64,000 nucleotides of DNA from Imbricaverruca yamaguchii (GCA_034440575.1 JAOTOL010001461.1:1051501-1115500); one strand, 5' to 3'; shown: positions 1 through 12,264, counted from the stretch's first letter. Notes: generated from the sequence alone by a model not told the origin. Made by a program: numbers and translations.

Positions 1-705
1 TCAGAGAGGCGGCTGGGGTACTGTACACCGTCAGAGGGACTGGGGTACTGTACACCGTCAGAGGCGGCTGGGGTACTGCACACCGTCAGAGGGGCTGGAG
101 TACTGTACACCGTCAGAGGGACTGGGGTACTGTACACCGTCAGAGGGGACTGGGGTACTGTACACCGTCAGAGGCGGCTGGGGTACTGTACACCGTCAGA
201 GGGGCTGGGGTACTGTACACCGTCAGAGGGGCTGGGGTACTGTACACCGTCAGAGGGGCTGGGGTACTGTACACCGTCAGAGGGGCTGGGGTACTGTACA
301 CCGTCAGAGGGGCTGGGGTACTGTACACCGTCAGAGGGGCTGGGGTACTGACACCGTCAGAGGGACGGGGTACTGTACACCGTCGAGGGGCTAGTACTGT
401 ACACCGTCATAGAGGCTGGGGTACTGTACACCGTCATAGGGGCTGGGGTACTGCACACCGTCAGAGGCGGCTGGGGTACTGTACACCGTCAGAGGGGCTG
501 GGGTACTGTACACCGTCAGAGGCGGCTGGGGTACTGTACACCGTCAGAGGCGGCTGGGGTACTGCACACCGTCAGAGGCGGCTGGGGTACTGTACACCGT
601 CAGAGGGGCTGGGGTACTGTACACCGTCAGAGGGGCTGGGGTACTGCACACCGTCAGAGGGGCTGAGGTACTGTACACCGTCAGAGAGGCTGGGGTAATG
701 TACCC
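1..705. repeat. 27-bp minisatellite, truncated by window start
   Basis: About 26 head-to-tail copies of a 26-28-bp unit whose constant core is GGTACTGTACACCGTCAGAG. Copies differ by a few substitutions (CTGTACACC or CTGCACACC; AGGGGCTGG or AGGCGGCTGG) and by 1-2-base indels. The core holds the small palindrome GTACTGTAC. The last copies near 690-705 are diverged. The array is already in progress at base 1, so its full length is unknown. Open frames across it follow from the 9-codon period and are not evidence of coding. Confidence 0.97.
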
Positions 706-1690
706 ATGAGAGAGGGATACAATCTGAGAAACAAGTTGTTGAGCATGGCCATAAAAACACGAGAAAACACGATAAAAATATGACAGGAGTGCGATAAAGA
801 TGCGAATTCGTCATCAAAGATAATCTTGAGGCTGTTGATATTTGCTGGAAGAAGTGCATGTGGAAGAAAGAAGCATAAATGAACAACATTATGATGCAGC
901 TTATTGAAACTTCGCAGAATCGGTGTTTGCCTCTTAGTGTCGGTGCAATTATCCCGCTTCGTGGAAAATTCGATAATGTATGGTCCCTTCACTTTCCCTA
1001 TTTTGATTCTCCTTCATTCACTTGCTTCTGATTTCGTTTCCCAGCTCCTTGCATGCTTCTGATGAGACTTTGTATTGCCATCCTTTGGAAATATGTCCGA
1101 CTTGTTTTTGATTAGAGTGCGGCTGTAACTAATGCTGTAGCAGCGAATAAAATATACTCTTCCGAGTAATGACGGCAAGCCAAAGTTTGAATCCCAATTT
1201 AAGGTTTACATATTCATCGTTGAACACACATTTGGATTTTTCCAGGTGACAGACTTAATCGCAGTGAAAAGCCTTCTCCCCATTCAAATGTGAGCAGCTT
1301 TGCGAAGAGCCGACAAATAACACAAGGAGTTGAGTGGATAAAGTTTGCTAACAAAGAGGATTTGCATGTCACTGATGAGGCATGACTGCGTAATACAAAA
1401 TTAACTTGGCAATTAGCGCTGAGAGTATTAATAGAAGAGGCATCTTACGCGTCGAGAGCGTTCCAGTGGTTTCGTGAGAGTTGACCCAGCTGCGCACTTT
1501 TAATCACTAACTTCTTGTTATCCTCGTACCAATCCGTTTTCACAAGGCTTAAGGGGCTTCCGGGCACAGTTGGGTATATTTGCATTTATGTCGGGAAGGT
1601 TGACACCCTCTTTAGTAGCCAAGTTGCAATTTGAACATCATGTTCGTATTTGTTAGAGGTAGTTGTCAATGTATGGCACTAATTGCACTT
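706..1690. other. unique AT-rich sequence, nothing recognised
   Basis: There is no tandem repeat, no recognisable mobile-element end and no reading frame with family resemblance. The short minus-strand frames at its left edge run into the 27-bp array and carry no recognisable domain. Confidence 0.6.
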
Positions 1691-1694
1691 GTGT

Positions 1695-1785
1695 GTGCAT
1701 ATATGTATATATACATAATATATATAATATATGTATACATGTGTGTGTGTGTGTGTGTGTGTGCGTGTATGTGTGTGTATGTGTT
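1695..1785. repeat. compound TA/GT microsatellite
   Basis: An imperfect (TA)n with ATATATACATAATATAT-like interruptions passes into a nearly pure (TG)n with a few TA and CG interruptions. Confidence 0.95.
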
Positions 1786-1789
1786 TCGG

Positions 1790-2555
1790 GTCCTTTCAAT
1801 AGAACCACTGAAGCAAAATGTGTGAGCGTGTTATTGACATCTGAGAATTATTAAGTCAGGTCATGTCACACCTTGTGGTGAGATAGAAGTAACTGAAAGC
1901 TTGCATAACCCCGGTGCATCACTTATGGAGAATGTAATTTTGTTTCCAATATGAACTGGTGTGATGCGGAAACAACATTGCAACTCTTTAACTTCGTACA
2001 TGGTAACCTGAATTTAGGTAGGACTTGGATAATATGTAGCTTGATAAAACAACTATTTCCTTCATACCCTAGGTGAACATTCCTTGGAGCTTAGTTATAT
2101 ACACAGCTCTGATCAAGTAAAACATATCATTCGATATGACATCCGGTCATCACAGGTCATTGTTTAGTCATGCAATGTCATGTCGCAAGACTAGGGGAAC
2201 GGAAACCGAATTGATATCATTTGACTTCACGGGTAAACGCAACATTCAGCTTAATGTGGCATTGTGCATGATATACATGATACTTCAGCGCACTTTATGT
2301 CATCGACCTTTTATATGTATTCTACACCAGAATGCTCACTTCATGATGTCACTTCCGGCGTTAAAAGCTACGCCAGATCAGGAGCACCCCCCCCCCTCCT
2401 GCATACCAGTCGGGAATAGTTGCCCGACACGAATCTGCGCAGCCCCATCTGTCTCTCCTCTCTTCTCTCTCGCACCGCAACCCCCTGACAGCGTCAGCCC
2501 TAGTGTGACTGCCCAACACGACGGAGTGTGTCTACGTGTGCTCTAGACGTGAAGT
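1790..2555. other. unique sequence, nothing recognised
   Basis: This is mixed-composition sequence with a short C run near 2388. A 136-codon plus-strand frame (2136-2546) has no recognisable domain or compositional signature and is not called as a gene. Confidence 0.55.
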
Positions 2556-2559
2556 CCTC

Positions 2560-3105
2560 GCACTCCTCTGCATGTGGCGTCTGTGCATTCCTCCGTATGT
2601 GATGTATCTGCATGCCTTCGTATGTGGTGTATTTGCATGCCTTCGTATGTGGTGCATTTGCATGCCTCCGTATGTGGTGTATCTGCATGCCTTCGTATGT
2701 GGTGTATCTGCATGCCTTCGTATGTGGTGTATCTGCATGCCTCCGTATGTGGTGTATCTGCATGCCTCCGTATGTGGTGTATCTGCATGCCTCCGTATGG
2801 TGTGTATCTGCATGCCTTCGTATGTGGTGTATCTGCATGCCTTCGTATGTAGTGTATCTGCATGCCTTCGTATGTGGCGTCTGCGCATGCCTTTGCATGT
2901 GGCGTCTGCGTATTCCTTTGGATACGGTCTGTGCGTATGTCTCTGTGCGCTGCATAGATACATAGTCCCTGGGCGCTACATACTGCAGGGACATGCAAAC
3001 ATATGTCTCTGCATGTGATAGCTGCGCATTCCTCTGAAAATGACATCTGCGTATGCCTCTGGATACGACTTATGCGTATGCCTTTGAATGTCGCGTGTGC
3101 GTATC
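2560..3105. repeat. 25-bp minisatellite
   Basis: About 13 good copies of a 25-bp unit with the core ATCTGCATGCCTTCGTATGT (2590-2880) are flanked by increasingly diverged copies out to about 3105. Because 25 is not a multiple of three and the unit lacks stops in all phases, every frame on both strands stays open and shows a 25-residue period, so the overlapping frames here are artefacts. Decay is stronger on the right side, as expected if homogenisation acts mainly on the centre. Confidence 0.95.
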
Positions 3106-6100
3106 AATCAGTGCATCCTGCGCACGTCCACGCAATGAATCTGGGTTGCAATGACAGCTTGACTGAGGCACATGCATAATCCATGCCGCGCCACTCGGCA
3201 GTGATGCAAAATAGGCCCTGGGAGACAGCTTGTTACTTGATTTGTGCTGGTCTCTGTTTCCTCCGCTTTCTGAATCCGGAGCCACCGAGCTAGCTGGGGA
3301 TCATATGGCGGCCTATCCTCTGCTGGCCAAATATTTAGTGCTATGCGAAACCGCTATGTATGGCTTGAATAACTAATTTGGATTCACACAAAGCAGAGGA
3401 AGCCTCTCACAGTCGTGGGAGCAGTTGGTTGCTTGGTATCTTAGATTTGTGGACAATAGAGGAATCATAAGTTTTGGCTGGAGAGGAGACTGCCTGAATG
3501 TGTAATAACTTATTTGCATAAATGTGCGAATGCATTTTCACACACTTGCCGGAAACCAAAGCGTAATTTTGCCTTACAGAGGCTTCTACATATTTCGATA
3601 TATAGCTAGAGTGCGTGTGCATTTTACAAATGAGTGGTATACTTCTATGTACGCTTTGGATGCTATGGCTTCTACGCAGTTTGAAAATTATATTATTGCA
3701 TTATGCGTACGCATTTTCAGCCTTGGCACCCACCCAAGCCATCCCGGTAGCTCAGGTGATTGATAGTTGGCTTATATCAGTCTTTCCTGTGTTAACAATG
3801 CAGGGCTAGAATAACTAAATGCCCTTGCACTTAGCACTAAAAGTGGCCGAGACAGGTGATAAGTTACACCAGATGGTCCGATATGCGGCAGCAGAGCAGT
3901 CTTGTCGGAGCACTAGCGACTGGGCAACGGGGCGGTCTTGACGGGGGACTGGCGGCAAACTATGCGCTCATGTTGAATATGTCATTTCATTGAAGGTCTC
4001 AGATCGAGTGGTGCGGTCAGGATCTACGCACCAAACTCTGCTTAGCATATGTCATTGTCCAGTAAAGTTGTCCCAGCGAACGTTTGGTGTTCTGTTCAAA
4101 TTATGTAGGTTGGGTATTCGAAACGCACTTTGGTATGCGGTTTCATAGTTCCATGTTACAGTCTCGTCGTTGTGTTTAAGTTTGCTATAATTGTCCATCT
4201 TCGCGTAGTGAAGGCACTCGGATCTTCACAATATGATTGAGCAAACCAAGTGCCATAATAACACAGCAATCTGTACATCTGTACAACAAAGCGGTTAATT
4301 AGCAGTGGATTAATGGAGCAACGTCCAAACCTTGCTATTGTGTAAGGACGTAGTCAACAGTCTCCGTCTACGTAGGGCATATTTGTCACTGTGGGTGAGT
4401 GTGTGTGTGTGGGTGGGGCGGGGTGGGGGTCCATCAACACCGTCGGCGGCTGGCCGGTCTCCACCACCAGCGGCGGCGACGGGCCCCCCCCCCCCACGAT
4501 TTACCACCGGTCGCGGGCAGGCCTGGCCTACGACGCGCCCATTTGGTGTGGAGCCAGCTTGTCTCCTGTAAATCATCTCGGGACGCTTATCTCACCGCCG
4601 AGAGTCTTCATATGCCTCCGCATAACAAGCGAGAACCATAAAAACCGGCCGAGTGTAAAGTAAGCCCGCTCAGATTGGGGTCATATCGAATGCCTCCTGT
4701 CCGAGTTTTGCACAATTTTTTTTTTGTTGGCAAATGCTGGATGCTGTGAGGTAGTAATGCATGCTATGTAAGTTTATCGGGTCTACATGTCGCTCATTTG
4801 TGGACTTCACGGACAATTCCGTCAGATCAAGAACGTGTCTGACATTATTATGCTTATTCTCTGTTGCTGTCCACGTTTCAAATAACGTGTAACACACTGG
4901 GAATTCATCAAACGACATTTACTCGATCAGCCAGCATTTGCTGCTTCAGTTCCCAGCACAAGCTTTGTACAAACGCATTTCCAACGTTCATTCACCACCA
5001 ATGGACTAGGATTGGTCTGTACATGCTTACAATGCTGACACAATGCAACCAATGTTATCGATGCATTCTGATAGTATGCCCTCGCTGATTATGCCTCGAC
5101 AAGCTGCGGCTGATCATTCTTGCTCCATGCCCGGCACAAACACGCATTGTGTTGATTGGGGGTGATCGCTCCCCCCCCCCTCCCCACTGCGGCTGGCATC
5201 GTCCAGATTTATCACGCTAGGAATGGCTCTCGGTCTCTCACGGGTGTCAGCGCGGGGTGAATAATTTGCTGACACTAAGAGACCTCTCTCGGAGAGAGTC
5301 CGGACGCGCGCACTGAGGACAGGCGACCGGCGACTGGAAAATCGAACGGCGCGTATTGGCTCATCACGTTTCTGATGGCTGTCGTGATCAGCTCCCATGC
5401 CAAATTGCGGGCCATCCGTCAGGATTTGGTCGGGCCAATCTGAGGAAGTTGCCCTAACAGTCGGCTGTCTGTGATGGCCCCGGTTCACCGGGTGGCACTG
5501 GGACGGCCCTTCATACGGCCAGCTTTTCAGTCGACTCGCAGCAAATGTTGAGCATGTTTTTGGAACCGAGCTGTTCTTCTGGACGCCTGGCGATCGAGTG
5601 TCGAGCTCTTCGTTCAATTCGCGATCCCGGTAGGCAAGGTGGGGATGATCGGATTTGTTTCCGTGCTGACACGCACAGCGGGAAATCGGGTGTTGAGCAA
5701 AAAGAACTTGCCGAACATTGCAACTTGATCAAAGCATGGTTGAAGTACATTGCAGGTGGTACTTGACGTTTGACGCAAGCCGTAAGGAAAACCATCCTCC
5801 CCTGTTCTTTTTTTGTTCAGGATGTTCCAGTGTTCAGGGTGTTCAAGCAAAGTGCGAGGACGTTTTGAGTTCACCAATCTTCTGATGGGCACCTAGCTCT
5901 ATCTTTGAAGGCTTGAGGTGTCCAATTAGTCGACAGCTTTGACCTTCGCGACCCGCCAAATTCGGGCAGCTATTCGGATGCCTCGTCAATTGCCGGGCGA
6001 GACTTGTCTGATGACCGACCAATTGCTGGCGATGGGGGGGGGGGGGGCAGTTCGGAAGGCTGGTCAGGGGGGCTGAGCGCGTGGAAGCAGGCCGGGTGGT

Positions 6101-6584
6101 GATTTTACCGCAAGTTAGGTGGCTCCTGACGACCAACCGCCTCTTTTCGCTATCATTTGGGAAAAAAAAATGCACTCATAGGCACCATCCAGTTACGGGC
6201 AGTTGCTACCTGGAGATGGACAGATGCGAGCCAAGGTATCCAAGCTGCCATACTTGTATTCGTGTCGTCCATAGGCTATACCAAGCATTGCTGAGCACAT
6301 CGCTATATGCTGCGGCTAGAATATAGGCATCCAAAGCTCGCCGAAAGCCATTTGGACTTGATCAACAAATTGGCTAAAACGAGATTGGCTGTTCTGTTGT
6401 TTGTGCGTATTTCATTCAACAAACGATATTCGTCACAAATGTATCAAAGCTGATGGAATTGGTTCGCAAATGCGGGATGTTAAGCAAAAGGCGTCCATTT
6501 TTAACAAGTCGCCTTGCTTTTCCCAAGTTAACTTGAACTGGCTTCTTCTGGCTGAGATGTGCGCGCCTTAGCATGGATAAGCTT
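3106..6584. other. unique sequence with C/G homopolymer runs
   Basis: No gene or element is recognised. Notable only for strong homopolymer runs: about 13 C near 4485, 10 C near 5171 and 13 G near 6037. A 167-codon minus-strand frame at 5114-5617 has no recognisable motifs. Exons of a dispersed intron-rich gene cannot be excluded from sequence alone. Confidence 0.5.
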
Positions 6585-6589
6585 GCTTT

Positions 6590-6810
6590 TCAGTGGTATG
6601 CCGCGTCACCGTCTGGTGACCTGTCATACCTTCTGGACACGCAGCATGCGCCTTGGCAGACATGTTGGCTGTTCAGTGTCATGCCGTCTGGTATCATGCC
6701 TTCTGATGACGTGGCATACTTTCTGGTGACGCAGCATACCTTCTGGATACGTAATGTGCGCCTCAGCAGACATTCTGGCTGTGCAGTGTCATACCGGCTC
6801 ATGTATAGAG
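6590..6810. repeat. 110-bp tandem duplication, diverged
   Basis: The segment GCGCCTTGGCAGACATG...TTCAGTGTCAT near 6648 recurs as GCGCCTCAGCAGACATT...TGCAGTGTCAT near 6758, a period of 110 bp. Inside each unit, CATACCTTCTGGA-like subrepeats recur about every 25-45 bp. Confidence 0.8.
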
Positions 6811-7902
6811 GGAATGCGTGGTGTCCTGGTATATACTTGGTATTCCCGGCCTTATATTGATGTTTTGTATTTATATTTTTACTGATTGTTATATTGATGA
6901 TAATTGCATATTTAGATTGCAGACACCACACAAAGACAAAGACTCTGAACCACTTCGTGCGTGGTTCCGGGATAAGATGGTAGATATGGTTCGGAAGTTG
7001 TTGAAGCAACGAAGCCAAGCAGGTGGGGGGGGGGGGCGTATCCTCATTTTCGATAGGCTGTGTGAGCACCCGGGAAAACAGGGGAACGCATGTCTTTATA
7101 TCCGGCAGCCTGTGAAACTGGACAAAGGTTCTTAAGGACAGGCTTCCAAATTACTGGGTAAACACGGGGACCCTGCAGGCTCACAGAGATCTGGGCGGTG
7201 CAGCTCCTGTACCCTGTTTTATGCTCCTGCCTCCGGATCTCCGAATGTTCGGTCTTGTCATAGTACACCACTGTCACCCGTTAACAGAAGGAAAAACACT
7301 TCGCCAGGACTGCAAAATAACTATTTCAGGTTACTTTGGAAGGAAAATCACTGAAGATGTAAGAAGGAAAGGAAGCGAACTAACTTGGACAAGAAAAACG
7401 GCGATACTTTCCGGTATGCTCAGATGCGCACATAGATGACATTCACATTGACGGAAATGTATTTTTTCCTTAGACATTCTTCCGACTGAAATGTTACTTT
7501 TTAATTCTTAGTATACTTCTGGTTCTCTCCAGCGATATCAGCTTCCATTCTTCCCTGCGCCTCATCTGCTTACAAATTCATACTTACATGGTTGATAGCT
7601 CCAAGAGACCTCTGCTTGAAAGATGCAGGAGGTAGAGATAAAGAGACACCATATTCGGAGCATGTGCGAAATGGATTTCATTGCATCCACAAGTGTACAA
7701 AGCTGACTCGCAGCCACCGAAGCATGAACCGACGTACTGTGCACAAAATACAGAAACATAAATATAAGTAGAACATGGAAGGTACAAACAAGATTGCACT
7801 TACGAATATACTAATGTAATGGCCAACAAAGTGATCAGCTGAAAATTCGGTTAACTACATGTCATAATCTGCCATTTGCGACCGAATGTATCTTGTGATG
7901 CA
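6811..7902. other. unique sequence, nothing recognised
   Basis: No repeats or recognisable coding were found. There is a run of about 12 G near 7024. Confidence 0.5.
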
Positions 7903-8998
7903 TCACTAAGATGAAAACAAATACAAGGGAAACATACGCTACGTTATGGCTTAACTCGTCCCGTCTCGAGGGTCTTCAACCGCCAACCCTAAGATTTTTA
8001 CGTGGATTGTGGACGAACGGCGCACGGCAGCGCGCCCAAATTTGGCATACCTTTTCCCACATCAATTTGGCAAGCTGTTTAAAAATTTTGAAGTCAGGTC
8101 ATCTAGAGTCAACGAATTAGTGAAGGTCAAGTGAGGCCAACTCGAAAAAGTTCAACCAGTTGTCACGCTTTAACGGATACAGATATTTTAATGAAACTTT
8201 CAACGTTTGCTTATATTTAGGGATGCAACAAAGCGTACGAGTGGAATTATTCATTTTTTTCGTTTCGTTTTGGCTACATATAAATTTTGTATATTTCCCA
8301 ATTGCAGTTCAAATAGAAGATTCTGGCTAAAGTAAACATTTTCAATTAGGGCAAATTGACTTCCAACAATGTTTCTCGGTCTGCTCTACCCATTGGAAAA
8401 CGACATTTAAAGAAAACTTGAAAACTCAAAATTTTCCAATTTTGAAGACCTTTTTTTTTTTTTTTTGGGGGGGGGGGGGAAACAAATTATGGCCCTGGTT
8501 GATTTCGCTATCCTTTTCTCATTCCAAATAATTTGTTTCATATATCCCAAAATGAACTCCCAGAGCGAAAAACATAATGCAAGTCGTGAAAAATAGTGAA
8601 AATCTAGCCCACTGGCGATGTCATCTTTGAGGGGGAATTGTTTTGGGGGAGGATCCAAACCATACTCGACGTGCGCTTTCCGATAACACCTCTTTCGTTT
8701 TCGTGCGACGCTTAGTTCGGATTTTAGAGAGGTTACTATCCGCCACGCCCCCACCCCCCACGAGGCGGGGTATGAGGATCTGACCGGAGAGACGGCGCGG
8801 GTCAGCAGACCCTATGACGTGCAGTTTCATATGATATTTCGGGTACAGTTCACTGTGAAGTCGGAAATGTTCCACAGATTTTGTTGACATCAAACGTTTG
8901 ACCTCACTTGAAAGGTCAGCCAAGAACCAAAATGATAACAATCGGTTGTTAATTGCGCTCCAAGCGATACACCGGTTATTGTCTTGTTTCGTAAGCAC
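7903..8998 (+). repeat. dispersed repeat C, copy 1, split by element A1
   Basis: The left part (7903-7950, ATCACTAAGATGAAAACAAA onward) and the right part (8806-8998, CTATGACGTGCAGTTTCATA onward, ending near TTATTGTCTTGTTTCG) are contiguous in the paralogous copy at 9290-9560. Between them sits TTAA element A1. The repeat is non-coding and its class is unknown. It contains TGACCTCACTTGA at 8900-8912, the complement of the AGGTCA-type motif seen in families A and B. Confidence 0.85.
7951..8805 (+). mobile_element. TTAA miniature transposon A1 (family A)
   Basis: A non-autonomous element of 847 bp (7955-8801). The left flank is TTAA (7951-7954); the right flank is TCAG (8802-8805), a decayed TTAA. 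The left terminus is CTCGTCCCGTCTC and the right terminus is GACGGCGCGGG, giving imperfect inverted termini. It has no ORF. A TCAAGGTCAAGTGAGGTCA-like motif lies at 8121-8139 as TGAAGGTCAAGTGAGGCCA. A T17/G13 homopolymer lies at about 8451-8480. TTAA target duplications with CCC-starting ends are characteristic of piggyBac-type elements; assignment to that superfamily is inference, since no transposase is present. Confidence 0.85.
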
Positions 8999-9064
8999 CC
9001 TCCTTGTAGTATTTTCCAGTTTTACCCAGAGCGGAGGAGGGGGTTATTGCGATTGAGCTGGAAT

Positions 9065-9285
9065 TTCCAAATGGAGTGTGCTAGCAAAACAAGACAATAC
9101 CCGGCGTGTTACTTGGAACATGCTCTCGCAATTAACAGCCATTTGTTATCATTTGGTTTTTTTACTGACATTTCACGTGAGGTCAGACTTTCAATGTTCA
9201 CAAAAATCCGACGAAATTTTCTACTTCACATTGAACTGTACCAGAAATATGTGTCCTATCAAACTGCACGTCATAGGGGCCGTTA
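9065..9285 (-). repeat. dispersed repeat C, copy 2, inverted
   Basis: The reverse complement reads CTATGACGTGCAGTTTGATA, continues through TGACCTCACGTGA and ends TGCTAGCACACTCCATTTGG, matching copies 1 and 3 throughout. It lies head to head with copy 3 (9290-9560), forming an inverted pair about 200 bp per arm. Confidence 0.85.
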
Positions 9286-9289
9286 AACT

Positions 9290-9560
9290 CTACATCACTA
9301 AGATGAAAACAAATACTAGGGCAACATATACGCTACATGGGAGCTTAACAGTGATATGACGTGCAGTTTCATATGACGTATATTTCAGGTTCTATGGAGT
9401 AAAAGATGTCCCAGATTTTGTGAACGTTGAATATTTGACCTCACCTGAAAGGTAAACCAATAACCCAAATTATAACAATTGGCTGTTAATTGCGAGAGCG
9501 TACTTCAAGCAATACGCCGGTTATTGTCCTGTTTTGCTAGCACACTCCATTTCGAAATGC
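9290..9560 (+). repeat. dispersed repeat C, copy 3, uninterrupted
   Basis: This runs from ATCACTAAGATGAAAACAAA to TGCTAGCACACTCCATTTCG. At the point where copy 1 carries element A1, this copy reads GAGCTTAACAGTGATATGAC (about 9350-9369), which is an intact, unduplicated TTAA site. It therefore acts as the empty-site allele of the A1 insertion. Confidence 0.85.
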
Positions 9561-9900
9561 CATGCCAGGCCAAACCCTTGCTCTGGGTGAAACGGGGAAA
9601 TACTTTGCGCGGGCAAGAATTGAATACGGGACACCTAGGTAATGGCAAGATAGGGACCCCAAACGTGCACGCAATTTGAGAGATGCATGACCTCAACTAA
9701 TTGAAAGATAATTATAGGCATCCAAAATTAAGTTCAATCTGTCACATTAGCTGCCCTCCCAAGCAGTACTTCAGGCATTTTCCATGCGATACGAATAATG
9801 AAAGCAATAAGTATGACACTCATGCTAATCCCACCGCCTGAAGCCATCATAAGTCATAAAATGACTTTAACTCCCATTTTGGCTTTGGCTAACACATCTC

Positions 9901-9990
9901 TGATTGGTTGGTTAGTTGGTTGGTTATTTGAGTTTTAGGGCGAATCGACCAGGTTTGGTCATTTAGCGCCCATCATTGGTGATTTGTGCC
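9901..9990 (+). repeat. short dispersed repeat E, copy 1
   Basis: GGTTGGTTATTTGAGTTTTA is followed by GGGCG and, about 25 bp on, GCGCCCAT, so a GGGCG/CGCCC inverted pair brackets it. A related sequence lies at 41168-41235 inside element B4. Its class is unknown; it may be a SINE or MITE end. Confidence 0.55.
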
Positions 9991-10239
9991 ACGTTAGTGT
10001 TATGTTAGTGGCAGCCCTCATTGGAACAATATTCGTATGGCATCGACATGTCGACGGTATCCTTACGGTCGATCAGGCATGTAAGCTACCAATGTTTTTC
10101 AGCAGCAGACATGCAATCGCCAGCAATCTTTCCGTGCACGATTCTCCGTTTGCTTTATGCGCTTTTCATGGCAGGTCAATTTCGGAACACAAGAGTAAGC
10201 CCCGACAATGGTCCACACAAATCAAAGTGAATTTCGCCA

Positions 10240-10600
10240 TGTCCTGACGCCCGAGCGCCGAGTGCAGCTTCCGTCCGGCACGTGGAGCGCGAGGCCAGAC
10301 GGACAAGTGTACCGACTCCGCCTTTCGCGCGCATCCCTGGCCAGCCACCGCGCCGGACTCGACGTGCCCCGCCCCCTCCGGCGGCGCGCTGAACACGAGA
10401 GCGGCGCCGCCGTCGCCCGGGGCCGCCGCGCCGCGCTCTCGACCGGGACTGGACGCTGAATTAGGCGGACGCTGCGGCCCCATCAGCGGCGTAATTAATG
10501 AGGCCCGCCGCGCCGCTGCCCAGCCGACCCGCCCGCCGCCGGCCGACACCATCCATTGCCGCTCGCACCACTGCATGCCGCTGTTTGCCGGCGCAAAAGT
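10240..10600. promoter_or_regulatory. GC-rich, CpG-dense island
   Basis: This is an abrupt GC-rich patch with frequent CG dinucleotides in AT-richer surroundings. A homeodomain-type TAATTAATGA lies at about 10491-10500 within it. Overlapping frames (a 190-codon frame on the minus strand, 10166-10738) are open mainly because of composition. It could be a CpG island with a promoter or first exon, but no core promoter element or splice signal could be fixed. Confidence 0.35.
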
Positions 10601-11509
10601 GCATCTATAAATTATGATCTTGCAAGTGGGCTGGAACAGTAGATTGCTGGAAGCGCGCGCGCGCTGGCTGGGAGCAGGCACGGCCGGCTTACAGCGGTGG
10701 ATGGTTCCGGCCGGGCGATGGTCCAAGTCGGCCAACATCCGGCGGCTAGTTCAAAATTGCACCACGCTGCTGGTGACGTCTGTGTTCAGGTGGGATAAGA
10801 CATCTGCGGTGTGCTGTGCTGAATCCAGCGTGGCTGGTCCATCTAACGTGGCTGACGTGAGCCACACCTGCTGATCTGGGTCATATTGCGTTGATGATCA
10901 ATGCATAATCGTGAGAGGATCCTGCGAGTTACTGATTGTGAAAACTATATTTCTGCATCAGATGTGGGTAATGGCTGCCATGTGAGCAGGGGAACATGGC
11001 TGTAAAAACTGGCGATACCATTGCAACACCGGTCATGCTGTAAGTAATATACAACGATCAACTTATGAGGTCTCGTAAACAATTCTGCGAACTGTTGACA
11101 CAGGACGTTTCCAGGACACCCCTACATATTTCACCGTGAAGTCAATCGACAAACGTCCTACACGTCTGGCCAAGCTGGTGTTTATAATGTTTCTATCAAG
11201 CATAGTTGAAATGCTAAAATGTCACAGACAATATAGGCAGCCACCTGGGTTTGTTGTTGCAGAGCAATGCTAACCGTGCGTGGCGTTAGCATATGTTCAT
11301 CTACACATTGGCTCGAGTAAACACTTGTATGCTGGGTTTTGGCCACATATTCACTTACCACCAGAGTGCAAAGCACCGTTCATTCATGCAAACAATCGTC
11401 AACTCCACACTCCTATCTTCATATTCACATCCGTTTGTTCGTCTCCTTCGTCCGTACCTCTATCCACCCGTCCATGTGTCTATCTATCCATCTCGTGGGG
11501 CCTGTTTCA
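10601..11509. other. unique sequence, nothing recognised
   Basis: No repeat structure or recognisable coding was found between the GC-rich patch and the 33-bp array. Confidence 0.5.
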
Positions 11510-12075
11510 TGAGACAGCGACCCGGGCGACGCGAGGGTCATGTGATGAAGTGTCCCGGGCTATGTGTGAGTCACATGAGGAAGTATCCCGGGTAGTGTGT
11601 GGGTCACACGAGGTCGTGTCTCGGGCGGTGTCTCGAGCCTTGTCACATGGGGCAGTGTCTCGAGCTATGTGTGGGCTACGTGATGAAATGTCCCGGGCGG
11701 AGTGCTGGTCACATGGGATAGTGTTCTGCAGTGTTCTGGGCGGTGTGCGTGTTATATAAGGCATTGACCCGGGCGGTGTGCGGGTTGCATGAGGAAGCGC
11801 GGGCGGTTTGTGGGTCAAGTGAGGACGTGTCCCGGGCGGTATGCTGGTCACATGAGGTAGTGTTCCGGGCAGTGTCTGGATCGGGTCATATGAGTCCGTG
11901 TCCCTGGGGGCGTTCTACTCACATGAGGCGTGTTCCTGGCGGTGTGGGGGTCACATTAGGAAGTGTCTCGGGCAGCGTTCTACTCACATGAGGCGTGTTC
12001 CTGGCGGTGTGCTGGTCACATGAGGAAGTGTCCCGGGCGGTGTGCGGGTCACACGAGGAAGTGTCCCGGGGGTCC
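11510..12075. repeat. 33-bp minisatellite, degenerate
   Basis: About 16 copies of a roughly 33-bp unit share CACATGAGGAAGTGTCCCGG followed by GCGGTGTGCGG. Substitutions are frequent and single-base indels shift the phase. The 11-codon period explains the short overlapping frames on both strands. Confidence 0.93.
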
Positions 12076-12264
12076 ACCCCAGACACCGCGGGCGTCATCA
12101 GTCAGTTCGATCCGGCCTCGGCAGGCGCCGGTTCTGCGGCGCCCGCACGCGAGCCCCAATAATCATATTCAATGACACGAAGGTGTGTGCCAGTGGCTGT
12201 GAGCGCGACGACCTGGCTGCGGCGGAATCAATGGCCGACGGCGTGGCGCGGTCCCGCCGACATG

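Noticed and set aside
2500..3046. Overlapping 140-167-codon frames on both strands
   Set aside because: Artefacts of the 25-bp array with no stop in any phase.
3740..3780. tRNA-like box A string GGTAGCTCAGGTGATTGATA
   Set aside because: No box B or acceptor pairing at the expected distance. Single occurrence.
10166..10738. 190-codon minus-strand frame in the CpG-dense patch
   Set aside because: Open frames are expected in GC-rich DNA. No domain, no signal peptide or repeat-independent motif, and an opposing frame overlaps it.
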